Assembly (NCBI RefSeq): GCF_011801125.1
Contig: NZ_CP046171.1
Coordinates: 1,736,001 to 1,800,000 of the forward strand
Direction: 5' to 3'
Source of the DNA: Nocardia brasiliensis
Lineage (GTDB): Bacteria > Actinomycetota > Actinomycetes > Mycobacteriales > Mycobacteriaceae
Length of the DNA: 64,000 bases
Made by a program: the position numbers and the translations under genes. The notes beneath the pieces were generated by a model that saw only the letters and a program-made list of their open reading frames with translations, was not told where the DNA came from and searched no databases. Below, one piece after another: positions 53,706-62,447 of the stretch (position 1 is its first letter; every line of letters begins with the position of its first letter).

Positions 53706-54452
53706 GTGACCGGTGATGCGCTGCCAGCTCGAGCGAGTACGGAGGACTTCGAGCATGTGATCGGCGGGACACCACAGCGGGTCGGCACCTTCTGGTACTG
53801 GTTCGCCGATCAGCGCTGGGAATGGTCGCCCGAAGTCGCCGAATTGCACGGCTATCGGCCCGGCGCCGTGCGGCCGACTACCGAACTGCTGCTGGCGCAC
53901 CGGCATCCGGAGGACTCCGAGCAGGTGGCCGCCGCGATCGCCGCCGCGGTCGAGAACGGCCAGCCGTTCAGCAGCAGGCACCGCCTCGTCGATACCGCGG
54001 GCGCGGTCCGCCACGTCATGGTGGTCGGCGACCATCTCTACGACGACGCCGGTCAGGTCGTCGGCACCACCGGCTACTACATCGACATCACCGCGACCGT
54101 CGCGAGCGACAAGCGTGCGGTGCTCACCGAGACGTTGCCCGAGGTGGTCGAGGCGCGCGCGGCGATCGAGCAGGCCAAGGGCATCCTCATGCTGGCCTAC
54201 GGCATCGACGCCGATCAGGCGTTCAACGTGCTGCGCTGGCGTTCCCAGGAGACCAACGTCAAGCTCCGGGCGTTGTCCGAGCAGTTCATCGCCGATGTCC
54301 TCGGCTCGGGCGCGGGCCCGACCGCGTTGCGCACGCGCATCGATCATGTCCTGTTGACCGTGCACCAGCGGGTATGCGGCGCACCGGAGTTCGACCTCGA
54401 CGCCGTCGCCGACGCGGCGGCGGCGCGGGAGCGCGAGCGGACCCGCCGATGA
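53706..54452 (+). CDS. PAS-ANTAR RNA-binding regulator
   Basis: The 248-residue protein has a PAS sensor domain (residues about 20-125: GTFWYWFADQRWEWSPEVAE then HRHPEDSEQV) and an ANTAR domain (about 145-200: ARAAIEQAKGILMLAYGIDA then RSQETNVKLRAL). It should bind RNA hexaloop hairpins as an antiterminator when activated. The GTG at 53706 gives a normal PAS start; an earlier GTG at 53682 is possible. Its stop overlaps the AraC start (ATGA), so the two are coupled. Confidence 0.87.
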   Translation: MTGDALPARASTEDFEHVIGGTPQRVGTFWYWFADQRWEWSPEVAELHGYRPGAVRPTTELLLAHRHPEDSEQVAAAIAAAVENGQPFSSRHRLVDTAGAVRHVMVVGDHLYDDAGQVVGTTGYYIDITATVASDKRAVLTETLPEVVEARAAIEQAKGILMLAYGIDADQAFNVLRWRSQETNVKLRALSEQFIADVLGSGAGPTALRTRIDHVLLTVHQRVCGAPEFDLDAVADAAAARERERTRR

Positions 54453-55492
54453 GCGGCACTTCGAGCACGGGCTCGCACGGCGGTTTCGCCCTCGATTCCA
54501 CGGACCCGGGCCGGGTCTCGCACGGCTTCGACCTCTTCCGGCACGGCTGGCTGACCGAGGTCGGCGCGGCGTTCCCGCTGCCCACGTTCAGCTCCACCAC
54601 CCGGGGCGACTTCCGGGTGCGGACCAGGGTCGCGAAGGTGCGCGACGTGGCCGTCACGGATTTGCGCAGCGCGTCGACGATCCGTACCGCGGGCACCCCG
54701 TACGGGTACGCCGATCAGGTCAGGATGTATGTCGTCGGGCGTGGCGCCTGGACACTGGGCGGCACCCCGGGCGGCGACGAATACGCCGTGGCGGGTGGGC
54801 AATTCCTGCTGCGCTACGGCTCGCCGCTGCACTTCGGTGCCGCGCCGGACACCTCGGTGCGCATCCTCACGCTGCCCGCGGCGGTGCTGGCGTCGCGGCG
54901 CGACCAGAGCAGCCTCGGGGCGACGGATTCGGCGGAGATGCGCCTGCTGATGGCGCACACGACCATGGTCCACGAGACCGTGACCGCGCTCGGTCCGGCG
55001 GGCGTGCACGCCGCGCACGACGCCCTGCTCGAGCTGGCCGGCGCCGTGCTGGCCGGGCGGTTCGACGATGCCGAGACCGAGTTGCGGCCCGCGCTCATGC
55101 GGGCCGCGAAGGAACTGGCCGATCGGCGGCTCACCGATCCCGATCTGTCCCCGGCGCTGCTGGCGCGGGAACTCAATGTCTCGGTGCGCACCCTGCAGCG
55201 GGCCTTCACCGCCGCGGGGGAATCGGTGGCGACGTATATCCGGCACCGCAGGCTGGATGCGGCCGGTCGCGCGCTCACCGCCGGGCACCGGCCGCCCACG
55301 GTAGCGGAAGTGGCTGCGCGATGGCAGTTTTCGGACAGCAGCCATTTCGTCCGCGCGTTCAAGAAGCGGTATGGCCAGACGCCCGTCGAATACGCCCGTT
55401 CAGCGGGCGGGCGAGGAATCCGGACGCAACGCACCGCGCGGCCCGGCGGCGTCGGCGACCCCCAGACAGGTGTCGCCGCGAAAGACGCCTAG
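54449..55492 (+). CDS. AraC family transcriptional regulator
   Basis: The 347-residue protein has an N-terminal AraC-binding-like region and a C-terminal double HTH domain (residues about 215-315), with LLARELNVSVRTLQRAFTAA and RWQFSDSSHFVRAFKKRYGQ. It follows the PAS-ANTAR gene with an ATGA overlap. Its last 93 bp overlap the convergent thioesterase gene, an arrangement that can cause transcriptional interference. Confidence 0.88.
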   Translation: MSGTSSTGSHGGFALDSTDPGRVSHGFDLFRHGWLTEVGAAFPLPTFSSTTRGDFRVRTRVAKVRDVAVTDLRSASTIRTAGTPYGYADQVRMYVVGRGAWTLGGTPGGDEYAVAGGQFLLRYGSPLHFGAAPDTSVRILTLPAAVLASRRDQSSLGATDSAEMRLLMAHTTMVHETVTALGPAGVHAAHDALLELAGAVLAGRFDDAETELRPALMRAAKELADRRLTDPDLSPALLARELNVSVRTLQRAFTAAGESVATYIRHRRLDAAGRALTAGHRPPTVAEVAARWQFSDSSHFVRAFKKRYGQTPVEYARSAGGRGIRTQRTARPGGVGDPQTGVAAKDA

Positions 55493-56233
55493 CTCGTAGT
55501 GCACGGTGTCGCCGTCGTAAGCGCTGACGGCAACGCCGATTTCGTAGTCGCCGGGATAGGTGACCTCACCGAGGTAGTCCACGCGGTGCATCGTCGGCGC
55601 CAGATCGGGCACCAGCCCCACGACGCCGAGCGCCGTCGCGGTGAAGGCGGCGACCGCCTCGTCGTACCAGGAGGCCAGGGCCAGGGCGTTGACATGCTGA
55701 TTGATGTCGACATCGGCGATCCGCGCGCGCAAGGGCGCGAAGAACGAGTAGTGCTCGCGCGCTCGGCGCCGCGCCGACGGCCGTGCGGGGGCCGGTTCGG
55801 TCGAATCCGGGAGGGACAGGTCCGTCAGGTCGGCGATCATCTGGTCCGGCAGTGCCAGCGGACCATCGGCGCCGATCAGAATGATCGTGGCTCCGCCACG
55901 CCCCACCTGCTCGCGGCCGGCGAACACCGCCTGCTCGTAGGTGAACGACGAGCGCCCGAAACGGCGAATCCCGGTGTGCACCGAGATATCCGGGTCGGTG
56001 AGGCGCACCGGCGCGAGTCGCTCGGCGCGCTGGCCGGCGAGCACGATATGGAACGGTCCGAAACCACCGGTCAACACCAGTTTTTCGAATCGGGGCAGGC
56101 ACATACGCCTGCGGGCTTCCAACAGCCACTGCGCCAGCGCGGTCGTGCCCACGGTGCCGTCCCGGCCGAGGTCGGCTTGCCGGGCTTGGATATCGCACTG
56201 GACCGGGTACACGGAAACGTCGACAGAGCTCAT
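55400..56233 (-). CDS. Double-hotdog acyl-CoA thioesterase-like protein
   Basis: The 277-residue protein looks like two fused hotdog domains of the 4HBT/FatA kind. The first (residues about 10-130) carries QWLLEARRRMC. The second (about 155-265) carries RIADVDINQHVNALALASWY, where the Asp/His pair is typical of acyl-thioesterases. It would hydrolyse acyl-CoA or acyl-ACP. Its 3' end overlaps the convergent AraC gene by 93 bp. Confidence 0.82.
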   Translation of the reverse strand: MSSVDVSVYPVQCDIQARQADLGRDGTVGTTALAQWLLEARRRMCLPRFEKLVLTGGFGPFHIVLAGQRAERLAPVRLTDPDISVHTGIRRFGRSSFTYEQAVFAGREQVGRGGATIILIGADGPLALPDQMIADLTDLSLPDSTEPAPARPSARRRAREHYSFFAPLRARIADVDINQHVNALALASWYDEAVAAFTATALGVVGLVPDLAPTMHRVDYLGEVTYPGDYEIGVAVSAYDGDTVHYELGVFRGDTCLGVADAAGPRGALRPDSSPAR

Positions 56234-56473
56234 GACGAGGACCCTAGGGCCTCCGGATACCCGGTGACCACCAGGAAAGGCCTGGTGGCGCGGATGTTCC
56301 AGCAGGTTGGCGCGGTTCTACCGCGAACGGTCCCCGTGCTGCCGGCCGGCGGTGCGCCGGGTCCACCGCTCGATCGCGCGCTGGAACGCCTCGTTGACGA
56401 GCAGCAGCAGTTCGGTGGTACGACGACCGGACGGTCGCTGGTCGCCTGGACCGCGGCCGTCCGGTCGTCGACG

Positions 56474-56758
56474 TCACGATGAACGGCTGGGCTCCCGGGG
56501 TTGAAGTCGGCACTGGCCGTCCGTGCAGACCCGGTTCAGTCGTCCACGAGACAGCGTCTGCATCAGACCGATCGCCCAGCAGGTCGGGCATCCGCGCAGC
56601 ACCGCGAGTCCCGGCACCAGCAGCACCAGGCCGATCCAGCCGAGGACGGGGAGCAAAGCCATCGAGGCGGCGAGAAACCCGAAGCCGATCGCGCCCCGAG
56701 CCAGGTGCACCGGGAGCGACCTGCTGGCGAATGAGGGACTGGATTGGTTGGTGCTCAA
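56474..56758 (-). CDS. Cys-containing membrane protein coupled to the sigma factor
   Basis: The 94-residue protein has two hydrophobic segments (residues about 22-52: GAIGFGFLAASMALLPVLG then WIGLVLLVPGLAVL), like DUF2892 proteins, followed by RGCPTCWAIGLMQTLSRGR and CTDGQC. The CPTC pair plus a second C-x4-C could be a redox or metal site. Start is TTG whose last two bases belong to the sigma factor stop codon (TTGA), so it is translationally coupled. This position suggests it senses or restrains the sigma factor. Confidence 0.62.
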   Translation of the reverse strand: MSTNQSSPSFASRSLPVHLARGAIGFGFLAASMALLPVLGWIGLVLLVPGLAVLRGCPTCWAIGLMQTLSRGRLNRVCTDGQCRLQPREPSRSS

Positions 56759-57309
56759 CGGAATTCACCCACTTCGATCACGTCGAGGTGGGTGCGAACC
56801 GTGGTGCGGGCACGGTGCAGTCGGGACTTCATCGCCGCGGTGCTGAGCCCGAGCGCGGCGGCGACCGTCTTGCCCGGCAGCCCCTGGATGTCCCGCATGA
56901 TCAGGACCCGACGCTGGTCCTCGGGCCGCAACGCCACGGCGGCGGCTACCCGTTCGACCTCCAGCCTGCTCAGCACGTCGTCCTCGGCGGAGGGCGAGAA
57001 CTCCGCTGCCGGGATCACGGTGCGGCGAGTGAGCAGCTGTGCGCGGCGCAGACATTCGTTGCGAACGATCCGGAACACCCACGACCCGAGCGCCGCGGTG
57101 GCGCGCAGCGAGCCGATCTTGCGGAACAGCACGAGCACCGCCTCCTGCGCCGCGTCCTCGGCGTCCTGACTGCTCGCACACAACGCGGACGCGAACCGGC
57201 GGATATGTGGATACGCACCGGAAACCAGTGCGGCGATGGCGGTCTCGTCGCCGTGCTGGGCCGCGAGCACCAGCTGGTCGCCCGGCCACGCCGACGTCGG
57301 CTCAACCAT
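56755..57309 (-). CDS. ECF-type sigma-70 family factor
   Basis: The 184-residue protein has a sigma-2 region (residues about 25-85, with DAEDAAQEAVLVLFRKIG) and a sigma-4 region (about 115-170, with LRPEDQRRVLIMRDIQGLPG then LGLSTAAMKSRLHRAR). It directs RNA polymerase to a small regulon. No zinc-finger anti-sigma gene is adjacent; the coupled membrane protein takes that place. ATG at 57309 is preferred to a GTG six codons upstream. Confidence 0.87.
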   Translation of the reverse strand: MVEPTSAWPGDQLVLAAQHGDETAIAALVSGAYPHIRRFASALCASSQDAEDAAQEAVLVLFRKIGSLRATAALGSWVFRIVRNECLRRAQLLTRRTVIPAAEFSPSAEDDVLSRLEVERVAAAVALRPEDQRRVLIMRDIQGLPGKTVAAALGLSTAAMKSRLHRARTTVRTHLDVIEVGEFR

Positions 57310-57487
57310 TCCTGTTCGCCCTTCCACGCCACCGCAGCACCGCCACGCAACTGCACACCAACACCGCCGCCACCACGGCGACCACGACTACCGTCATCGA
57401 TCCTCCGCTATCGCCGGCCCTTTCGACCGCTCCTGGATAAGAGCGAGCGACCGCGGAAAAGGATTCGGCGACCGATCCCGGCAGCCG

Positions 57488-57517
57488 GACGGCCGCCGGG
57501 ATCGTCCGGCGGCCGTC
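57488..57517 (-). terminator. Hairpin terminator after the KGG gene
   Basis: GACGGCCGCCGG (57488-57499) and CCGGCGGCCGTC (57506-57517) form a perfect 12-bp stem with a 6-nt loop, 38 bp beyond the stop of the KGG gene on the minus strand. Confidence 0.7.
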
Positions 57518-57555
57518 GCGGTCAGACCTGTCGCGGGTGTCGCGACAGCGCTGGG

Positions 57556-57759
57556 CTACTGGCTCGAGCTGTGGCTGTGCTGCCCGCCCTGCTGTTTGGC
57601 CTCGGTCGGCTGTGCGGCGGCACCCTTCTTGCCCGCTTCGTGCGGGTCGGCGGCGTTGCTCTCGCCGAAGCTGCCGCTGCTCGCCTGGCCGCCCTTGCTG
57701 GCCTGCTCCTCGGTGTCGGTGCGATTGCCGAACTGACCGGGGTTGTTCGGATCTGGCAT
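57556..57759 (-). CDS. KGG-motif stress-type small protein
   Basis: The 67-residue hydrophilic protein has EEQASKGGQASSGSFGE and EAGKKGAAA, resembling the KGG repeats of general-stress proteins such as the con-10/GsiB kind. It is Gly/Ser/Gln-rich and intrinsically disordered, ending with a His/Ser-rich tail. Such proteins are thought to protect cells in desiccation or osmotic stress. AGGAGG precedes the ATG by seven bases, and a SigF/SigB-like motif lies upstream. Confidence 0.75.
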   Translation of the reverse strand: MPDPNNPGQFGNRTDTEEQASKGGQASSGSFGESNAADPHEAGKKGAAAQPTEAKQQGGQHSHSSSQ

Positions 57760-57819
57760 GACCGAGCCTCCTTCATCAGTGGTGAAGCACATGATCCGGT
57801 TTGGACCATACGTAGGCCC

Positions 57820-57843
57820 TACCCGGGCCCCCTCGGCCTAATC
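57820..57843 (-). promoter_or_regulatory. SigF/SigB-like promoter of the KGG gene
   Basis: On the minus strand GATT (57840-57843) and GGGTA (57820-57824) are 15 bp apart. This matches the stress-sigma consensus except for one base in the -35. It lies about 60 bp before the start codon. Confidence 0.35.
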
Positions 57844-57941
57844 GACGCCGGGCCCAACTTTTTCGCAGCACCCGCTAGTCGAGTCAATGTCCCTGGTAGA
57901 CAGTCTGTTAGCGGTTGAACTGTGCTCCACCTCACCGGTGG

Positions 57942-58749
57942 TCATGCGACTTTCAGCGCCGTGTAGGCGAGCGCGAGTGCTCCGGCGACGACTACAGCGC
58001 CGAGCACCAAGCCCAAGGCGGACAAGGCCAGCCAGCTCAACCCGGCCAAGGCCGCGACCGCCACCCACGCCAGCCGGGGCGCCACCCGCGACATGAGTTC
58101 GAAAGCGCGGCCGGGCTTGACGACGTTCGGTTCGCCGATGGCCTCGCCGGTGCGCACGAAGTCGACGACGGTGGAAAGGCGGTCGGTCGCCAGGGCCGCG
58201 CCGTGGCCGCCCGCGATGTGGCGGATCTGGCGGGTGCCCGGCGGCACCGCGTCGAATCCGGTGAATCCGCCGACCCCCACATCACGCATCCGGAACGCGC
58301 GCAGCCCGCTGCACAGCCAGCCGACCGGCTTGTCCGCGCTGGCACAGATGTTGACCAGGGAACCGATCTGGCGCGGCCAGCAGCACGATCCTGGTCACCG
58401 CGTCCGCCCACGGCAGCCGATGCCCGTCGATGCCGCACAGCGCCTGCAGGTAGGCGTAGCGGTGCATGATCGCGCCGATGCTGTGCCCGACGAGCACGAT
58501 CTCCGGTGTCTTGCGCGGTCCCGTCCAGTACGCGTCGATCCGATCGGCCAGATCCCGGCACCGGCTCGCCAGCGGGCCGCGGCTGCGGCGGCCGACCGAA
58601 TCGGGGAATTTCCAGTAGATCGTTTCCTCGGTCCCGTACCCGGGTTCCTGTTGCAACCGTGCGAACAGGCCGTCGATCGCCCCGGGTTTCTCGGTCAGTC
58701 CGGGCACATACACGATCAACCGTCGATGTTGCACGTGTGCGGTGGTCAT
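57942..58749 (-). pseudogene. Frameshifted alpha/beta hydrolase with C-terminal membrane anchor
   Basis: The 5' part (58749 to about 58360) encodes the start of an alpha/beta hydrolase: RRLIVYVPGLTEKPGAIDGL, EIVLVGHSIGAIMHRYAYLQ with the nucleophile Ser, and VTRIVLLAAP. It then stops at 58282 after a short basic tail. The natural continuation, IGSLVNICASADKPVGW and MRDVGVGGFTGFDAVPP followed by two transmembrane helices, is in the next frame and ends at 57942. A single extra base (or two lost) near 58360-58385 explains this. It is a recent pseudogene, a sequencing error, or less likely a programmed shift. Confidence 0.7.
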
Positions 58750-58883
58750 CTCGCCCCCGAAATGGTCCAGTAGCGGGCCGCGGCCTGCGGTGATGCTCTC
58801 ACCACATCATCGGCACGGTTCCGTTCGCCGTTTCGTTCCCGCGAGAACCGATGCGTGCGGGCGAGCTGGTGCCAGGGAACGGC

Positions 58884-59876
58884 TCAGGCCCAGGGGAGTT
58901 GGGCGCGGGTGCGCCAGAAGGTCTCGGGGGATTCGGTGAGGGTGGCGAGCTCGCCCAGGTCGGCGGGGGTGAGCTCGAGTGCCGCGGCCGTGAGATTGGA
59001 GCTCAGCTGATCCAGGGTCGCGGCGCCGGAGAGGACGATATCGGCCCACGGTTGGGCGGCGGCCGCCGCGAGCGCCAGGGCGTCCGGGGTGGCGCCGATC
59101 CGATCGCACACCGAGCGCAGGGCGGCGGTGTCCGGCCCGGTGGCGTTGCGGCCCGCAAGGCGTCCGTTGGCCATGGCCTCCTTGACGACCACCAGCCACC
59201 CGGCCGAGTGCGCTTCGGCGAGTGCGGGGCCCGCGGACGGGTCGAGCACGTTCCAGGTGGACTGGACCGCGGTGAACAGCGCGCGACCGTCCACCTGGAC
59301 TGCCAGCGCGGCGCGCACCGTCTCGGCCTGGGCAGGCCCGCTGGTCGACAGTCCCACCCGGACCCCGTCGGCGGCGAGCGTCGCCAGCCGCGCGTGCAGG
59401 TCGCGGTCGGTCAGTGCGGGGCTGTCCGGGGTGACCGAATGGATCAGATAGATATCCAGGTGGCTGCCCAATCGTGCTCGGGTTTCCTGGATCTGGCGAT
59501 CGAACACGGCCACCGCGTGCTCCTTGACCTCGTGGGTCGCCACGCCAGACGCTTGCCAGTCGGCCGTGTAGGTATAGCCCCACTTGCTGCCGATCGTGGC
59601 CGCGGCGGCCACCTCGGGCCGCGCCGCCAGCCATGCGCCGACGAACTCCTCCGCACGGCCGTAGGAGCGGGCGGTGTCGAAGTAGCGCACCCCGGCCGCC
59701 CACGCGGCGTCGAGCAGCGCGTGCGTCCTGGTGCGCAGCGCGTCCACCGTGCGCTCGGCCGGCAGGTCGAGGTCTCGTCCGAGGGTGATATAGCCGGGCC
59801 GCCCGACCGCGGCCGTCCCCAACCCGAATCTGCTGATCGGCGTGGTCGGGGAGCCGGGAGTCTGGGAGGCGAGCAT
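58884..59876 (-). CDS. Aldo/keto reductase
   Basis: The 330-residue TIM-barrel protein has the AKR catalytic residues: Asp and Tyr in RYFDTARSYG, Lys in IGSKWGYTY and His in YLIHSVTPD. A late NADPH-binding region is seen around residue 280. It should reduce aldehydes or ketones; the physiological substrate is unknown. The family start GLGTAAVGRPGYI lies 19 residues in. It is divergent from the CdaR-type regulator with 231 bp between. Confidence 0.88.
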   Translation of the reverse strand: MLASQTPGSPTTPISRFGLGTAAVGRPGYITLGRDLDLPAERTVDALRTRTHALLDAAWAAGVRYFDTARSYGRAEEFVGAWLAARPEVAAAATIGSKWGYTYTADWQASGVATHEVKEHAVAVFDRQIQETRARLGSHLDIYLIHSVTPDSPALTDRDLHARLATLAADGVRVGLSTSGPAQAETVRAALAVQVDGRALFTAVQSTWNVLDPSAGPALAEAHSAGWLVVVKEAMANGRLAGRNATGPDTAALRSVCDRIGATPDALALAAAAAQPWADIVLSGAATLDQLSSNLTAAALELTPADLGELATLTESPETFWRTRAQLPWA

Positions 59877-60107
59877 CGGTACAGCGTCGCATGTGGTCCA
59901 GGGCCGGTGACGGCGAGCCGCGCTGCCGAACCGGACGGGAGGCGTCGCGCAGCTCGCTGACCAGGACGTCGGGGTGTTCCCCGCCCGCCGTACTCCTGTG
60001 CGGACGGTGACGGGTTAGCGTCGAGGCGTGACGAGTTCAGGGCGGTCGACGACGGCCGGGCGGCTTCCCCGGGGCATGCGCCCGCGGCACAGCGGCGGTG
60101 CCGCTCC

Positions 60108-61631
60108 ATGGTGACGTTGGACCGGCTGGCGAACGTATTGTCCGGCTACGGGGTCCGGCTGCGGCTGGGTTCGGTGCCGCGCACCACCGAACTGCGCAGC
60201 GTGGCAATCCAGCCCGCGGCGGCCGAGCCCGCGGAAGCCGGTGACGTGCTGCTGGGGATCGGCGCGCGGTCGAGCGCGGAGCTCGCGGACCTGGCGGCGT
60301 CGGCACGCGCGGTGGTCGCGATCATCCGCGGCGATACCGAACTCGACGACGAGCCGGAACTCGACGGTGTCGCGGTGCTGCGGGTGGATCCTGCCGTTGC
60401 GTGGAGCGAGGTGGCCGCGGTGGTCTACGGGCTGGTGCTGGAGGGTCGCGAGACCGAGGCCGGTCGCGGTCCGACCGACCTGTTCGCGCTGGCCGACAGC
60501 CTTGCCGACGCGGTCGACGGCGCGGTGACGATCGAGGATCACCTCTCGCGGGTGCTGGCGTACTCGCTGCCGCGCGAGGACCCCGATCCGGCCCGGGTCG
60601 CGACTATCCTGCGCAGGCAGCTGCCGCCGCCGCTGCGCGAGCTGTTCGAAACACACGGCGTATTCACGCATTTGGCGACCTCGGACGAGCCGCTGTTCGT
60701 GCCCGCGCAGCCCGAACACGGGGTGACCGGGCGGACGGTGGTGGCCGTGCGGGTAGGCCGGACACTGCTCGGCTCGGTATGGGTCTCGGCGCCCGCGCCG
60801 CTGGCGGGCGCCCGTCGCGCGGCACTGACCGAAGGCGCGCGCACGGTCGCCCTGCACCTGCTGCGCTCGCGAGCGAGTGCGGATCTGGAACGGCAGGTGG
60901 AATCCGAACTGGTGATCCGCCTGCTCGAGGGCGCCGCGGACGCGGCGACGGTGGCCAGCAGGCTGGGACTGGCGCCGACGCCGCTGCGGGTGATCGCGGT
61001 CCGCGCCTCGATGGCCGAGCAGCACCACGCCGCGCTGCTGCAGATATTCGAGCGCGCGACAACCGGTTTCGGCTGGTCTCGGGCCGGTCGCAGCGCCCTG
61101 GTCGGCGACACCATCTATACCGTGCTGCCCGCCGAGCAAGCGGCGACGGCACGGCGCTGGATCGATGAGTTACGGACGTCCCTGCCTACAGCGCTGTCCG
61201 TGCCGGCCGGCATCAGCGCAAGCGCCCGCGCCACCGAACTGGCCGTGGCGCGCCAAGAGGCCGACGAATGCCTGGCCCTGCACGAAACCCGGCCGCCCGG
61301 CGCGGCGGCTCCCGCCTATGACGAGTCCTGGGACGAGATCCTGCTGCAACGCCTGCGCACGGCCGGGCTGTCCGGGCGCATCCCCACGCGGGGCCCGGTG
61401 CCGGAGTTACGCAGGCACGACCGCGCACACAGCACCGAATACGTGGCCACCTTGCGTGCTTGGCTGCAAGCTCAAGGCGACCCCGCCACTGCGGCAACGC
61501 AACTGGGCGTGCACGAGAACACCGTGCGCAACCGGCTGCGCAAGATGGCCCAGATCGTGCACCTCGGTGTGGACGATCCCCGCAAACGGCTCGCCATGAT
61601 GATCGAGCTCGCCGCCACCGACAGCGACTAG
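60108..61631 (+). CDS. PucR/CdaR family transcriptional regulator
   Basis: The 507-residue protein has an N-terminal PucR-like domain (residues about 1-130), a GGDEF-related middle region, and the C-terminal PucR helix-turn-helix (ATAATQLGVHENTVRNRLRK). This is the layout of CdaR/PucR activators, which respond to purine or sugar-acid metabolites. No obvious target operon lies next to it other than the divergent aldo/keto reductase gene. Confidence 0.88.
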   Translation: MVTLDRLANVLSGYGVRLRLGSVPRTTELRSVAIQPAAAEPAEAGDVLLGIGARSSAELADLAASARAVVAIIRGDTELDDEPELDGVAVLRVDPAVAWSEVAAVVYGLVLEGRETEAGRGPTDLFALADSLADAVDGAVTIEDHLSRVLAYSLPREDPDPARVATILRRQLPPPLRELFETHGVFTHLATSDEPLFVPAQPEHGVTGRTVVAVRVGRTLLGSVWVSAPAPLAGARRAALTEGARTVALHLLRSRASADLERQVESELVIRLLEGAADAATVASRLGLAPTPLRVIAVRASMAEQHHAALLQIFERATTGFGWSRAGRSALVGDTIYTVLPAEQAATARRWIDELRTSLPTALSVPAGISASARATELAVARQEADECLALHETRPPGAAAPAYDESWDEILLQRLRTAGLSGRIPTRGPVPELRRHDRAHSTEYVATLRAWLQAQGDPATAATQLGVHENTVRNRLRKMAQIVHLGVDDPRKRLAMMIELAATDSD

Positions 61632-61757
61632 CAAGTGTTCTGGCACCACAATTTGGCCCGCTTCGATTGTCGAATCTCCACAACGTCCGGCTCGTCGGCT
61701 GCACCATCATGGGATGTGACGGTCAGTAACTCGATGTGGAGGTGGATACCGATGGAC

Positions 61758-61805
61758 GAACGGAGGGCGCGGCCTCACCCTCCCGTCCGGCCGTGCCCTC
61801 CGTTC
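61758..61805. repeat. Inverted repeat in the leader of the DksA-like gene
   Basis: GAACGGAGGGC (61758-61768) and GCCCTCCGTTC (61795-61805) are perfect 11-bp arms around a 26-nt C-rich loop, within the 252-bp gap upstream of the zinc-finger gene. It could fold in the 5' UTR. I see nothing else clear in this gap. Confidence 0.5.
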
Positions 61806-61883
61806 CCCGACGCGCCGCGCGAATCCCTTGGATCGCGTGGCTGATAACCGCCTCCCGCGACAACATCGACCCTGGAGACCAGG

Positions 61884-62288
61884 ATGGCCCCCGCGCACAC
61901 CACCCCGAATGACCGCCTTTCCCACTATCTGCCCGGCTTGCGCGCCGCCTTGCACCGGCTGCGCGAGTTCCGGTTACAGCAACTCGCCGAGCTCGACGCC
62001 GAAATCGACAGCGCCGCAACGCCGGTCGACCCCGCCGACACCGCAAGGCGGGAGGTGACCGTCAAAATGGCCGCAGGCGCCCGGCACGCGCTCGCCGATA
62101 TCGGCGAAGCCCTCGCCCTGCTCGCCGCCGGACACTACGGCCGCTGCCGCGGCTGTGGCGCCGAGATCCCGATCCATCTGCTGCAAACCATCCCGACCAC
62201 CCGGTGGTGCCTGACCTGCCGCCAGCGCCTCACCCGCCGGCAGCCGCAAGGTCGCGCGCGCGACCAATCGTCCGTCGCCTCCGCGTAA
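61884..62288 (+). CDS. DksA/TraR-type zinc-finger protein
   Basis: The 134-residue protein has an N-terminal coiled coil (LRAALHRLREFRLQQLAEL ... LADIGEALALLAAGHYG) and a C4 zinc finger, CRGCGAEI with CLTC about 20 residues later. It resembles DksA/TraR proteins that enter the RNA polymerase secondary channel, including RbpA-independent actinobacterial members. The acidic tip residues of true DksA are not obvious, so the polymerase role is inferred. Confidence 0.85.
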   Translation: MAPAHTTPNDRLSHYLPGLRAALHRLREFRLQQLAELDAEIDSAATPVDPADTARREVTVKMAAGARHALADIGEALALLAAGHYGRCRGCGAEIPIHLLQTIPTTRWCLTCRQRLTRRQPQGRARDQSSVASA

Positions 62289-62447
62289 TCGGGGTGCACC
62301 GCGGGTTGGCGGCCGCGGGCGCCTCCCGCCGCCGACCCGATGGTTAACCGCAGGTGTCCGAACAGTGCCGCGCGTCGCGCATGGCCGGACGAAGCCCGCC
62401 GTGCGTGGTTAGGTGTCGGGCAGCAGCGGCGAGTGGGTAGGAGTGGG

